From NCBI GenBank assembly GCA_905116865.2, contig CAJHNH020007645.1:329009-393008 (forward strand): a stretch of DNA of 64,000 nt, written 5' to 3'. Positions within the stretch are counted from its first letter, which is position 1; each line of letters starts with the position of its first letter. Shown in pieces: positions 28,502 through 39,639 of the stretch. The stretch is from Candidula unifasciata. Its lineage: Eukaryota > Mollusca > Gastropoda > Stylommatophora > Geomitridae. The position numbers and the translations under genes are program-made. Below the pieces are notes generated by a model. The model made no database searches and had not been told where the DNA came from. It worked only from the letters and a program-made list of their open reading frames with translations.

Positions 28502-28705
28502 TATCCAGAAGCCATGAGTTGTTAACCCTAAGGCTCGGTATTATGGATATCGTAACCCTTTGGCCTTGATTCCATGATAAATACCGTAAATCTGGGAGAA
28601 ATATGGCTTTTCTGCCTACCCCCGGGCGTGAACCCGTACCACAAGGAGTTCGTCACCCGTTCACCGCGCAATCCGGTTTAGCCAACTACGCTAGCGAGCC
28701 GGGCC
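28502..28705 (-). repeat. Repeat E (tRNA-like SINE)
   Basis: Near-identical to 5239-5441: ends TATCCAGA-GCCATGAGTTGTT and AGCCGGGCC. A repeat A 3' part follows directly. Confidence 0.8.
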
Positions 28706-28711
28706 GATATT

Positions 28712-28856
28712 TACTTCGAAGTCGCATCTGTCTGGGAACCAACATTCGGATTACAAATAGTTCTGAAACAAGACTAAAGACCAAAAGTGGACGAACAACC
28801 AGAACGCCTGGAGTTCACAGCTGATGAACGTGGAGAAGGAGGAGAAGAAGAAAAGT
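28712..28856 (+). repeat. Repeat A 3' part
   Basis: GGAACCAAC, GACTAAAG, AAAAGTGGACGAACAACCAG, ACAGCTGATGAACG and an AAG/AGG tail. A long G run lies at 28882-28909. Confidence 0.75.
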
Positions 28857-29144
28857 ACAGCATTTATAAAAAATGTGTGTGTGTGGGGGGGGGGGGGGGG
28901 GGGGGGGGGACATAAATAAGGTGCCAATCAGTAATTGTGAATTATTCCTCATGCTGTTTCAACGGCCTCCATGATTCTCTCAGTAATTTGATATTTCTAT
29001 ATAAATACGACACAAATTTACGTCTGCTTTCAAAACCCTTGCTGTTAATAATGCTCATGCCCCGTTCTCTTTGCGGTGCAGCGGTGTGCATGGTAAACAC
29101 TGGGTAAACCCTGGTTTTGTGCACAAAATAGCTTGCGACCAGCT

Positions 29145-29640
29145 CCATCTCGGTGGTCTGTTGAACCAGTAGAAATGTCTCCTGGTCGTCTGGGGTTTAT
29201 AGCATCAGCGCTGCCTCTAAGTGATCTAGCATCTGTACCACCAGTGTTGTTTCTATTATTTCGCATGTGTGGCAACACCACTCTCTCTCCGTTGTCTGGT
29301 ATCTCTGGCACCACCACTGTCTCTCGACAGTCTTGAATCTATGGCATTCCCAGTGTGGATTCCGGGACTCGATGAGGGCTGAAGAAGAGACATACTGTTC
29401 ATTAACAAGCATGTTATAAAAGGCGACTTATCAGGAGTCTTCGGAAACCTGACGCGTCAACGACCCTTTTGAGGGCGAATTCAGTAGTTGTAGTAGTAGC
29501 AGCAGCGGCAATAGCAGCAGTAGTAGTGGCAATAGCAGCAGTAGTAGTTAAAGAAGAAAAATAAGAAGAACATATGGCACCTACTGCACTGTATCTCTTT
29601 GATCTGGTATCTCTAGTACCACCATATGTTTCTGTTTTAG
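29145..29640. repeat. Diverged outliers of the 37/39-bp satellite, with a repeat A piece
   Basis: Units such as TGTCTGGTATCTCTGGCACC and ACTGTATCTCTTTGATCTGG resemble the array at 30.44-32.35 kb. A repeat A fragment occupies about 29345-29440 and a GTA/GCA trinucleotide run about 29482-29550. Confidence 0.55.
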
Positions 29641-29714
29641 CTTCCATGAAACCTACGAAATTCTGACGATAGTATTGATCGATGAAAATGAAACACAACT
29701 GCAAGAAATGATGG

Positions 29715-30400
29715 ATATACAGTAATTGTAACGGAAAGTAAAAACAAGGGTACTATTTTAAACAGCAGAAAAAACAGAAGTAATGGTAATTACAAAGAAA
29801 ACCCTCCAAGATGCAAAAACCTCAAGCAAGTTGAAATTTTAGGTTCTTGGGATGATAACATCATATGGAAGACGTATCAAAGAAGTTAAATGTCTAATAG
29901 CTCAAGTAAAGGCAGCGTTTTACAAAGTGAAGAATATTTTATGCAATCTTTCTTTGTCAGTTGAGACGGGAAAGAGAGTTCTTAAAAGCTAAATGAATCC
30001 TATAGTCATATACGGGTGTGAATCATGGACCGTTAGTAAATTAGTGAAAACTTTTTTGGAAGCTGCGGAGATGTGGTTTTATAGATGAATGATGAGTTTA
30101 TCCTGACACATAAAACGAGTAATGAAGATGTCTTGAAAGAAACTGACTCACGAAGAGAACTGATTGCCTACATCAGAAAGAGACAATTTACATTCTTTGG
30201 TCATGTCATGAGAAGGAGAAAACTGGAGAACATCGTGACGGTAGGAAAGTTGCAGTGGAGGAGAGCCAGAGGGGGGACTAAGAGAACAGATGCTGGACAG
30301 TGTGACATCGCGGATGGAAGATCAGCTGTGTCAGAGTTGATTAAAAGTACACGAGACAGAAGGTTGACTACCAACGTCACACGGTATGGGCTCTGAGAAG
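29715..30400 (+). pseudogene. LINE R RT C-terminal remnant within the satellite
   Basis: Reads AEKTEVMVITKKT, VEILGSWDDNIIWKTYQRS, LCNLSLSVETGKRVLKS, PIVIYGCESWT, AAEMWFYR, then RRELIAYIRKRQFTFFGHVM and RRRKLENIVT with a 3' end. Parallel to 17080-17760 but independent. The last 103 codons are open (30085-30396); upstream frames are broken. Confidence 0.8.
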
Positions 30401-30439
30401 AAGAAGAAACCAGCAATTGGGTATGTGACAATGCACTGT

Positions 30440-30545
30440 CTATGGTCTGGTGTCAGTGGCACTAGTTACACTGTCTCTCGATGATGTAGTGTCAGTGGCA
30501 CCAGCTACACTGTATCTCGATGATGTGGTGTCAGTGTGGCACCAG

Positions 30546-30608
<63 letters not shown>

Positions 30609-31087
30609 TTTGTGGTGTCAGTTTTCACCAGCTACACTGTCCCTCGATGATGTTGTGTCTGTGGCACCAGCTGCACTGTCTCTCGATGATGTGGTATCAG
30701 TGGCATCTGTCAGTGGCACCAGCTACACTCTCTCTATCTCTCTCTCTCTCTTTACAGTCTGGTGTCAGTGGCACCAGCTACACACACACACACACACTCT
30801 CTCTCTCTCTCTCTATTTCTCTCCAGTCTGGTGTCAGTGGCATCTGTCAGTGGCGCCAGCTACACTGTCTGTCGATGTTGTGTCTGTGGCACCAGCTGCA
30901 CTGTCCGTCGATGTTGTGTCTGTGGCACCAGCTGCACTGTCCGTCGTTGATGTTGTGTCTGTGGCACCAGCAACACTGTCCGTCGATGATGTTGTGTCTG
31001 TGGCACCAGCTACACTGTCTCTCGAAGATGTTGTGTCAGTGGCACCAGCTACACTGTCTCTCGATGATGTTGTGTCAGTGGCACCAG

Positions 31088-31157
<70 letters not shown>

Positions 31158-31180
31158 TTGATTGTGTAGCACCTGCTGCT
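30440..31180. repeat. Satellite, 39-bp units with inserted (CT)n tracts
   Basis: The unit is GATGATGTTGTGTCAGTGGC followed by ACCAGCTACACTGTCTCTC. CT tracts at 30549-30605, 30727-30751, 30797-30825 and 31090-31155 each sit where the unit has CTCTC. Open frames of up to 213 codons on both strands follow from the 39-bp unit and are not genes. Confidence 0.93.
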
Positions 31181-32350
31181 GTGTCTTGATGAATTGGTGA
31201 CAATAGTATTTATTAGCTCTGGATAATCTGGGCTCTGTGGCACTAGCTGCAATGTCTCGACGATGCAGTGTCTCAATGATCTGTGCTCTCTATCGCTAAA
31301 TGCCGTGTCTCTATGATGTGGTGTCATTGGCATTAGCTGCGTTGTCATGATGATCTGGTGTCAGTGGCATTAGCTGCAGTGTTTCGATGATCTGGTGTCA
31401 GTGGCATTAGCTGCAGTGTCTCGATAATCTGGTGTCAGTGGCATTAGTTGCAGTGTTTCGATGATCTGGTGTCAGTGGCATTAGCTGCAGTGTCTCGATA
31501 ATCTGGTGTCAGTGGCATGAGCTGCAGTGTTTCGATGATCTGGTGTCAGTGGCATTAGCTGCAGTGTTTCGATGATCTGGTGTCAGTGGCATTAGCTGCA
31601 GTGTCTCGATGATCTGGTGTCAGTGGCATGAGCTGCAGTGTCTCGATAATCTGGTGTCAGTGGCATTAGCTGCAGTGTCTCGATGATCTGGTGTCAGTGG
31701 CATTAGCTACAGTGTCCCGATGATCTGCTGTTAGTGACATTAGCTGCAATGTCTTGATGATCTGCTGTTAGTGACATTAGCTGCAATGTCTTGATGATCT
31801 GCTGTTAGTGACATTAGCTGCAATGTCTTGATGATCTGCTGTTAGTGACATTTGCTGCAATGTCTTGATGATCTGCTGTTAGTGACATTAGCTGCAATGT
31901 CTTGATGATCTGCTGTTAGTGACATTAGCTGCAATGTCTTGATGATCTGCTGTTAGTGACATTAGCTGCAATGTCTTGATGATCTGCTGTTAGTGACATT
32001 AGCTGCAATGTCTTGATGATCTGCTGTTAGTGACTTTAGCTGCAGTGTCTTGATGATCTGCTGTTAGTGACATTAGCTGCAATGTCTTGATGATCTGCTG
32101 TTTGTGACTTTAGCTGCAGTGTCTTGATGATCTGGGTTCTTTGGCACTAGCTGCAGTGTCTCGATGAAACAATGTCTCGGTGATCTGGGGCAATGTGTCG
32201 ACGATCTAGGCTCTGAATCGCTAGCTGCAAAGTCTCAGTCATCTGGGCTTTCGATCGCTAACCGTAGTGTTTCTATGATCCGGTGTCTGTGGCATTAGCT
32301 GCAATATCTCTTTGTAAGGACATGTCTTTTGCACCAACTGCACCATCGTT
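31181..32350. repeat. Satellite, 37-bp units, two homogenised blocks
   Basis: Block 1 (about 31330-31720): GATGATCTGGTGTCAGTGGC plus ATTAGCTGCAGTGTCTC, roughly 10 copies. Block 2 (about 31720-32130): GATGATCTGCTGTTAGTGAC plus ATTAGCTGCAATGTCTT, roughly 11 copies. Edges are diverged. Related to the 39-bp units by a 2-bp difference. Confidence 0.95.
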
Positions 32351-33055
32351 CACGTGATCTGGGATCTCTGGGTAGTTCTTTTTATGTATCCCATAGCTCT
32401 CTTAGTTTCAGAGTAAAGCATAAACAATTACAGGAGTGTCAGAACAACTGTCAGTTTGTTCGTGGAGTACTTTCGCATTTCTTTAAAGATAGATAACTGG
32501 CATTCACAGAAGATCATTTACCTGTGCCCTGTCCCTAAATCAAAGTTATTCCCAATATGCGCACACAGTGAAATGCCAGATTTCAGTAACAGTGCCAAAT
32601 CTCAACTCCCATCTCTGATACGCGGGAAGCAGCTTGCAGCCTGTAGAATTTTATGTGTTCTTTTTACCTGAAATGTATTTGAGGAAGTGACGGTAAATAT
32701 TTTTGGCCGTTGTCAGCGAAGCGCGGGACGTGTTTGTTTTGAAATGTAAATGTGGAAATGATAATAGCCACACAAAAAGCGGGCATATTCTTGCCACTTA
32801 AATGTACCGTACGGAAAGAAGAAGTTCCTACGGCAAATTAAGGAGGAGAAGAATAATTCATTGATGCATTGGAAGTAACATACCGTTTTTTTTTTTCCTG
32901 GCGATGAATGAATTAATTAATTAATTAATCAAGAATTTGATTGTTAACGGAGGAAGGGGAAATGGGAGGGGGGGGGGGGGGGGCAATTCGAGAATTGACT
33001 CGTCCAGAGTTTAAGTAGCATAGGGTGTATACGCATTTTAGGAAAGCTTAGGTGG
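32351..33055. other. No gene seen
   Basis: Unique-looking DNA with AATT repeats near 32910 and a G run near 32970. No coding support. Confidence 0.5.
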
Positions 33056-33063
33056 GACATGGC

Positions 33064-33586
33064 CAGTGTTGCCTCTTTGGATGTTTTACATCCAGATTTG
33101 GATGTCCTTCCTTGCATTTAGATGGCGTTTTTGACGTTTAGATGGTAGATGTTTTCTATATTTTTTTCATTTGGAGTGAATTTATCAAATTAACCTAAGA
33201 AACAGGATGAAATTGGACCTTTTAAATGCTATCTTGACAATATAATTCGGCCTGATAAGAGTAGGAAAAGTCTGTTCCACTTATCAGCTCCCTGATTGGG
33301 TATTAAAAGAAACTGGAACAGCTAAAGCATACCACAGTCATTTTGGATCTAAAGCTTTAACTTCATCATCCAAGCTAAGTTTATCCTGTGGATCTTGAAA
33401 GGCAGACTTCAGTAAATATGAGGACACGATTCCATAGGTCAAGTCATATCAATAGCTATGTAATTTGTGACTCTTTCCATTAGGATGTTTTTTCTAGATC
33501 TTTTCCACGCAAATTTAGATGTTATTAGATATTTTTTTTAAACTCCTTTTTGGATGTTTTTTTGTCAAAGAAAAGTGGCAACGCTG
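33064..33586. mobile_element. hAT-type non-autonomous element, 523 bp, 8-bp target duplication
   Basis: Ends CAGTGTTGCC (33064-33073) and GGCAACGCTG (33577-33586) are inverted with one mismatch, and similarity continues inward (TCTTT against ACTTTTCTTT). Perfect 8-bp direct repeats GACATGGC flank it at 33056-33063 and 33587-33594. CAG-initial ends plus an 8-bp duplication are the hAT signature. TTTGGATGT-type words are frequent inside. The reverse strand has a short LSLDDEVKALDPK-like stretch that may be a transposase leftover. Confidence 0.88.
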
Positions 33587-33599
33587 GACATGGCACACA

Positions 33600-34715
33600 A
33601 GTTGGGAAACACTGCTGTAATCGGTATCTGCATAATCTCGGGGCTGAGCCCGTGTTCTATTGCTTTTTTGTGGTCTGTCTTTATTTCCTAATACCATTCA
33701 GGCCGTGAATACACTGTTGTGTCATGCTTTAGACTCGGAAGTTTAAACATCCGGATGGGAATTATTCTGTCAGAGGGCGCCCATATAGTGTTTTTCACAA
33801 ATAACACTTAAACAATGAATGCAAATTGCTTTTCTTTAAACTGAGTGGTTGGGAATCACACGTGTACTGTCTTTCGTTTATGATTCATTCGTTTTTTAAT
33901 TCCTTTGTGCTAAAATCTCAGTGTCTTTTCTCTTCATCTTCTTCTGACTCTTCAAAAAATACCAACGACAAAATACCAACGAATGCTGTTTCGAACCACC
34001 TCTCGTCATCACACAAAGCCGGTTGCCATTAATAGTAATAATAATAATAGTAATAATTTTACTACTAATAATAATTATAAACATATGCTGAATGACAAAT
34101 AAATAAAACATGAAATGTGAAAACACATACTAAAAGATAACTTCTGTTTCTATTCCGGGGTTGGGGGGGGGGGGGCGTTGGCAAGCTGACTTAGCCTCCA
34201 TGTTCCGGCCCTCCTGTATCCTGTGACCTGCCCTCATTGTCCTAGATCCTTTCGGGACTGTATTAGGCCTATAAGTCACCTACGGACTCGCAGAACTCAA
34301 CTATAGTTTGATGACAGATGAAAGAAAAGAGCGATCCTCATCACTGGTGGTGAACGAACAAAATACATCCTGTTGTCATGAGCGGGTAAGGAAAACATTA
34401 GTAATTATTTTAACAGACTGTTGTCGCGTTAATTGCCCGTTATCTCTGTGCTGACTTGCCAGACATATGATCTAAATATATTGCATTTGCCAGCACTTGC
34501 TCCTCCTCTTTCGCAATAGCACAACCTCAACCCACACATGAGTTCAGCTAATAGTGCACGGAACATGCCCTGTTTTACTGCCTAAGCTCCGTACAAAAGT
34601 GCCGGTTCCAATCTCTTCACTGTGTTTACCTGACGTGCGCGGCCTGTCGCATTCCCAGATTGATTTAAATGAATTTTTTTCTGGCTTTCACTACCCCCTT
34701 TCTTCTGCCGGGGCC
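33600..34715. other. No gene seen
   Basis: Mixed unique DNA with an AATAAT run near 34030-34075 and a G run near 34162. No recognised family. Confidence 0.5.
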
Positions 34716-34717
34716 TC

Positions 34718-35010
34718 ATTGGGGGTGGGGGGGGGGGGAAGAAAATAGACGCACTGCTTCCTTACAAGCTTGTTGTAAAAGTCGCTTATGAGTGTTTTTT
34801 TCTGTCGATGTCGGGCATCTGCCTGAGAGGCGAGTACCGACAGCCTGCATATAAGTAACCAACAGCCTGCATACAAGTAAATCAAATCTGTAAAACGAAT
34901 GTGCACTCAACACGCAAGTTCTTGGACAGGGCCAGAGTCCAGCAGTGGACGAACAACCAAAACTTTCGGCTTGAGTTTACAGCCAGTAAACGCTAAGATG
35001 AAGAAGAAGA
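34718..35010 (+). repeat. Repeat A, near full length with internal duplication
   Basis: Typical start and 3' GAAGAAGAAG. The CAACAGCCTGCATA-AAGTAA segment is doubled (34850-34882). Confidence 0.85.
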
Positions 35011-35122
35011 TACTTTTAATAAGTAGCTTTCACGTCGGTTGGTCTGTTGTCTGTCTAACTTGGTTCGGCAACCGACCCTTCTTCCAACACACATGTTTTT
35101 GTTAGCTTTATATATGAATGTG

Positions 35123-35226
<104 letters not shown>

Positions 35227-35609
35227 ATGCTCAATGCACTGTTTTTTTATAATTACCATTAAAGTGCCAAGTTCTGTTTGTGTGTGTGTTTTGGTGCGCG
35301 CCGGCATGTAGTGTTAAAACGTCTAACGAACACTCTAACCTGCACAAACACCTACCAGGAAGCCAAATTTACTGCGTTCATGCACCTTCGTAGACATTGC
35401 TACAAGGAAGTGAATCTCAAAGGGTGGCACTCTCGTCCTGGTAAAATGCACATGCGAGGGAAATTTGACCAGTTACAGCCCATAGTTCTTTAACAATGAT
35501 AGTTTTTTTTCCTTTCTGAGTCATAGGACGTTTTAACTCTTTCAGTCCCAAGAAGTTAATTTAACTCCTGTTCCAATGAGTTAGGCTTAAAAGCAGGATT
35601 AATATCTGA

Positions 35610-35902
35610 ATTCCCCGTGTGGGTTCCGGGGCACTATTATAGGGGGAAAAAAATAGACCCACTGCCTACACAAAAGCATGTTGTAAGAGTCGACTAATTG
35701 GAAGCTTCCTTCGAAGTCGGAGTGCATCTGTCGGAGAGGCAAGGAACCAACAGTCTGCATACAAATTAGTCAGATCTGTCAAACGGGTGCATACGCAACA
35801 CTTAGGTTCTGGAACAGGACTGTTGTCCAGAATTGGACGAACAGCTAGAACTTTCCGCTGGAGTTACAGCCGGTGAACGCAAAGAAGAAGAAGAAAAATA
35901 TC
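35610..35902 (+). repeat. Repeat A, full length
   Basis: CCCCGTGTGGGTTCCGGGGC at the start, AGAGTCGACTAATTGG, CTTCCTTCGAAGTCGGAGTG, CATCTGTCGGAGAGGCAAGG, TTCTGGAACAGGACT, GTTACAGCCGGTGAACGCAA and an AAG tail. A good consensus copy. Confidence 0.9.
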
Positions 35903-35955
35903 TGAATAGCGGTTCCTTGAACCACTGGGTGTAACACCCTTACAGTTTAACGTGT

Positions 35956-35992
35956 AGTCTCTCTCTCTCTCTCTCTCTCTCTCCCTCTCACT
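35956..35992. repeat. (CT)n microsatellite
   Basis: About 37 bp of CT with one CCCTC interruption. Confidence 0.9.
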
Positions 35993-36393
35993 CACACATA
36001 ATTCCCCACCCCATTCAGCCACTCTCTGCATCGTTTATTTTTCTAGTTGCCACAATATATTCCAGTTTTTGGCATCTTTTTACTCGCATATATCTCAGAC
36101 ATGTTAAATGTATCTTTCTGATTCCTTCGATATTCTTTAATCTTTTTCAGAACTTTTACATTTTCCTGTACTGGTTAACTCGTCTTATCTCATTTTGATC
36201 CTCCTATACCTTACGATGTCGAGGTAAAGTATAATTTACGAGAAAGCGCCCGTTTGTGCGCTTCGTAAAATGTGGTTCCTGGGGACTCTGTTATTCCCCC
36301 TGTCCATATTTTGCATGGTCAGCCTCTTCATTACTTCCCGCCTGGTCTGTAAATGGTTGCTTGCTGTGGTATACTGTTTCTTAGCATCCATGA

Positions 36394-36768
36394 AGTGGGC
36401 TGCGTGGTCTCGAGGCATGTTGTCCACCTCGAGTGCCAAAGGTTCCGAGTTCAGTTCCCGGTAAGGGCTAGGTTTTTGTGTGTCCGCGTGGACTTGGACT
36501 TCTAGCAATTCCACCTGGTCCACCTGAGATCGGACACCCGTATGCATTGTCGCGCGCGTAAAATATCATTTGACAGTTGGAATTCGAAAAGAGTAGTCTA
36601 ACAGCGCTGCCTGGGCAAAATTTGGAGTTAAAAATCTACCCAAAGTATTTCAGGATCTTCGCCGGTGCTACAGTACAGAGCCTGTGCACTGTGCTGAGCT
36701 TCTTCGGACTCTGACTAGAGTTAGAAGAAGAACGGAGCACTAATGGGTTACTACCCGTGTGCCATGAT
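36394..36768 (+). repeat. Repeat D (tRNA-derived SINE, about 370 bp)
   Basis: Matches the reverse copy at 49998-50349 end to end: head GCGTGGTCTCGAGGCATG with box B-like GGTTCCGAGTTCAGTTCCC, body GCGTGGACTTGGACTTCTAG, ATCTTCGCCGGTGCTACAG, 3' end AGAAGAAGAACGGAGCACTA and ATGGGTTACTACCCGTGTG. Confidence 0.85.
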
Positions 36769-36799
36769 GTTTATCTGTTATTCAAAGCTCAAATATAAT

Positions 36800-37035
36800 A
36801 TCAGTTGTAAGGTTTCTTATATTTTCCCTGTCATTGTCCAGGTCTGGCATTTATAGCACAGGGTTGGCAAGAAGATTGTGTTGTAGAGTGCTCTTTTGGT
36901 ATCTGCCAACACATTTGTTTCTTGGTGCCATGTGCCCAATGGGTTTGTTTGCTTGGTTACACCTGTCACCAGTCTCGTCTTCTGATTTGCCCTGCTGATG
37001 ATATTATGCTTCCGAAACATTTGCAGTTCTTGGGT
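36800..37035 (-). pseudogene. LINE RT fragment
   Basis: The minus strand reads MFRKHNIISRANQKTRLVTG and ADTKRALYNTIFLPTLCYKC then QTWTM, the RT thumb segment that precedes the W-T motif. Same family as 44390-45020. Confidence 0.7.
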
Positions 37036-37159
37036 TGTATCAGATGGCGTTCTGTAAGACGGATAACAATTGTTGTGTCCTGTTTAGTTATGGTCATTAC
37101 CTCTGTTTATTACTTTTCATATTCTTATCTTTGCACTCTTCTTCCTCTTGTTCTGCCTT

Positions 37160-37260
37160 CTTTCCCCCTAATGGAGTATAGGCCCTCAACCAACTCACGC
37201 CAAGTCCTCCCCATCTTTTTTTATCTTTACTCAGTAGCTTCCTTCTCTATGTTTTGTGTG
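37160..37260 (-). repeat. LINE 3'-end fragment
   Basis: Reverse match to 18130-18250, with GAGTATAGGCCC-CAACCAAC followed by TCACGCCAAGTC. Confidence 0.6.
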
Positions 37261-37399
37261 TGTGTCTGACTGTCTATCTGTCATTTCACACTTGGTTTAA
37301 ATCATTCATATGATCTTGTAGTTCTGTTTCTGAATTCTCATTCTAATTAACTTCTGGTTAAAAAAAAAAAAAGTAAAAAACGCAGTTGGCACATTTGGA

Positions 37400-37560
37400 C
37401 CGTTTATTTTCAAGGGCATTTCCTGGTACTCATTGAAGTCTGAGGCGAGCTGGGACATGGAGGCCGCAGGCCAGTTTTAACAATCTACTTGCGAATTCGA
37501 ACCCAATCCCTCGGGTCGGCAAAGATGTCTAATAACTACGCAACCAATCACTGTTCCCAC
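37400..37560 (-). repeat. Possible tRNA-like SINE
   Basis: The minus strand has GATTGGTTGCGTAGTTATTA followed by GGGATTGGGTTCGAATTCGC, spaced like boxes A and B. Only one copy seen. Confidence 0.4.
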
Positions 37561-37599
37561 CTTCTTGCCCCCCCCCCCCCTCCCCCGTCCCTCCTCCCT

Positions 37600-39045
37600 A
37601 CTTTGTTGTTACCTAGCACTGTTTTGAGTTCCAGTAGTTTCTAATATTACCCATGTTTCTCTTCGGGTTATGGTATAAAGGAGATTCTAAATATATTTAC
37701 ACTGCCGTCGGCCGGGTGTATTGACATTTCCATTTGAATTCTCCACGGTGACATAGCTAGTCTCTCGGTGTTTCCCCGTATCTTTATTTAGCTTGATAAC
37801 CCAGACTTTGTCAGAAACACCCGCCAAACCGCTGTCCAACACGTGCTGGCGTCCCTAAAGGATATTCACCTTATGAATGCCAACATTGTAAACACCAGTC
37901 CGTTTAGATTGCTATAGGAGACCCAGTCCGTGTTTGACGTTGTTGTAACAAGAATTCTAAGAGACGTCTTTCTTGTGTGCTATTAATGGGCTTCTTTTCC
38001 TTCTACCAGATGCTTTTATTCCTGTCTGAGGGTAACGCTTTTGGGACTAAAAATATACCAAGTTTATAAATAGAGTCAGTTTTGATGGCGAATTTCCAAC
38101 GTTGTCGGCGTTTGTTGATTGGGCTACGCGAACTCACCCATTATATTCTAACGTTTGTTATTTTAATAAGATATGCCTGTTTCGGAATGGGTTTACATAA
38201 TAACCCTAAGAAAAAAATGAGTTACAAGTAAACGTTTGCATTTACATGTAATGGGTTAATGTATCGGCGAAATGAGTAATGCGAAGTTTAGGAAAGCAGA
38301 TCTTGTAAGGAGTAAGTAGTTAAACGCGCGCGGTATATTGCTAAGTTAAAAAAAAAATATTTAATGAGTAAAACCGAGAACGCTTGGAAACTTGTGAAGC
38401 CATAACAGTATTCACGCGTATGTGTTACCAGGGTGTATAACTGTGAGTTGCTCAGTACTTAATGACTGAATCCATCAAGGTATCAACATTTTTGGGGACC
38501 CCCCCCCCCCTTTCCCTTTCCTTTTTCATGTTCCAGGATTGTAGTCTGTGTGATTAACATCCCAAAGACGAGAATCAAACAGGTATAAATCCCAGAAACC
38601 TTATTCAGCCGTATCGCCATAAAGCCAAGTTATATTGGGGCACCCATAAACCTATAGTCCAGTGTAGGCGTGTTATGAAGCTGGTATAAACATTCTTAAG
38701 AAGTGACGAGATCGTACCAGGGGTAGCGATTTTTGTAAACCGTCTACAGACTAGGATTATCACATCGATGTGCTTATCGGGCGTGGAAAAAAAAAGCGAA
38801 AGTGATAACAGAGAAAACAAGATAGGAAGAAAACGGGTACGGGTCGGGTAGGCTTCAGTAATCGCTGAAGCGTGGCTGTCTGGTCACGCACTCTACAGTG
38901 CGATCACACCAGCAAGCGTAACAGGCAAAACGGAGGTTAGAAGTGAAGTCTACCTGTCTTCCTGGTGCAGCTGTGTCACATAGACCGACAGGTCTGGTGG
39001 TGCTTCACGTTGGCTTTCAACAGGGGTAAAACTATACTAAGTAAA
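37600..39045. other. No gene seen
   Basis: Unique-looking DNA with C runs at 37569-37580 and 38500-38510 and possibly a diverged repeat F piece at 38570-38665. Confidence 0.45.
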
Positions 39046-39048
39046 GGA

Positions 39049-39156
39049 ACCTTACCACACCTTCAGGCGTATCGGGCATATAGGACTAGACTTATATTCT
39101 ATTGACCAATCTGCACGCATGCCACCTTCACTATATAGGAAGCAAAACTCATTTTT

Positions 39157-39200
<44 letters not shown>

Positions 39201-39265
39201 TCGGTGCCGAACCCACGACTTTCCAGTCCTAAGGCGAACGTCCAGCCGCTACACCATGGCGACTC
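39049..39265 (-). repeat. Repeat B with a CA microsatellite inside
   Basis: The reverse copy ends in ATGGCGACTCCCTGGG with the box A and B region GTCCAGCCGCTACACCATGG. A (CA)n run at 39162-39196 replaces the middle. Further B 3' fragments in the same orientation follow at 39307-39358 and 39401-39515. Confidence 0.75.
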
Positions 39266-39639
39266 CCTGGGTCAAATTATACATTACAAAAAAAAAAAAG
39301 TATTGAAGGGCCCTTTTCCACGCGTTCAGGCGTATTGGGCAAATAGGTTTAGACATATACAAAATATACAGTGTTTACAAATGAGTAAAAGTAAATAACA
39401 GGCCCTTTCCACGAGATTGAGCATCGGGCATATAAAGCTGGACTCATATTTGTATGGATCAGTCGGATATCGTCGGATGATGTGGTTAGCCCCATAGCGG
39501 CCGCCTTAACTTCTCTTGACATTTTCTCGTATTATTTTATGCTGGGCTTAGCTGGGTGTAAGTGCCATTTAAGGGAGGGGAAAAACACTCCGGTGAAAAT
39601 TTCACTTGTTAACTGAACGACACAGACAGTGAAAAGAAT

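Noticed and set aside
30520..31172. Repetitive proteins with VSVAPATLSLDD or AGATDTTSSRDS units
   Set aside because: Both strands and several frames are open because the satellite unit is 39 bp. No start context, splice signals or codon bias.
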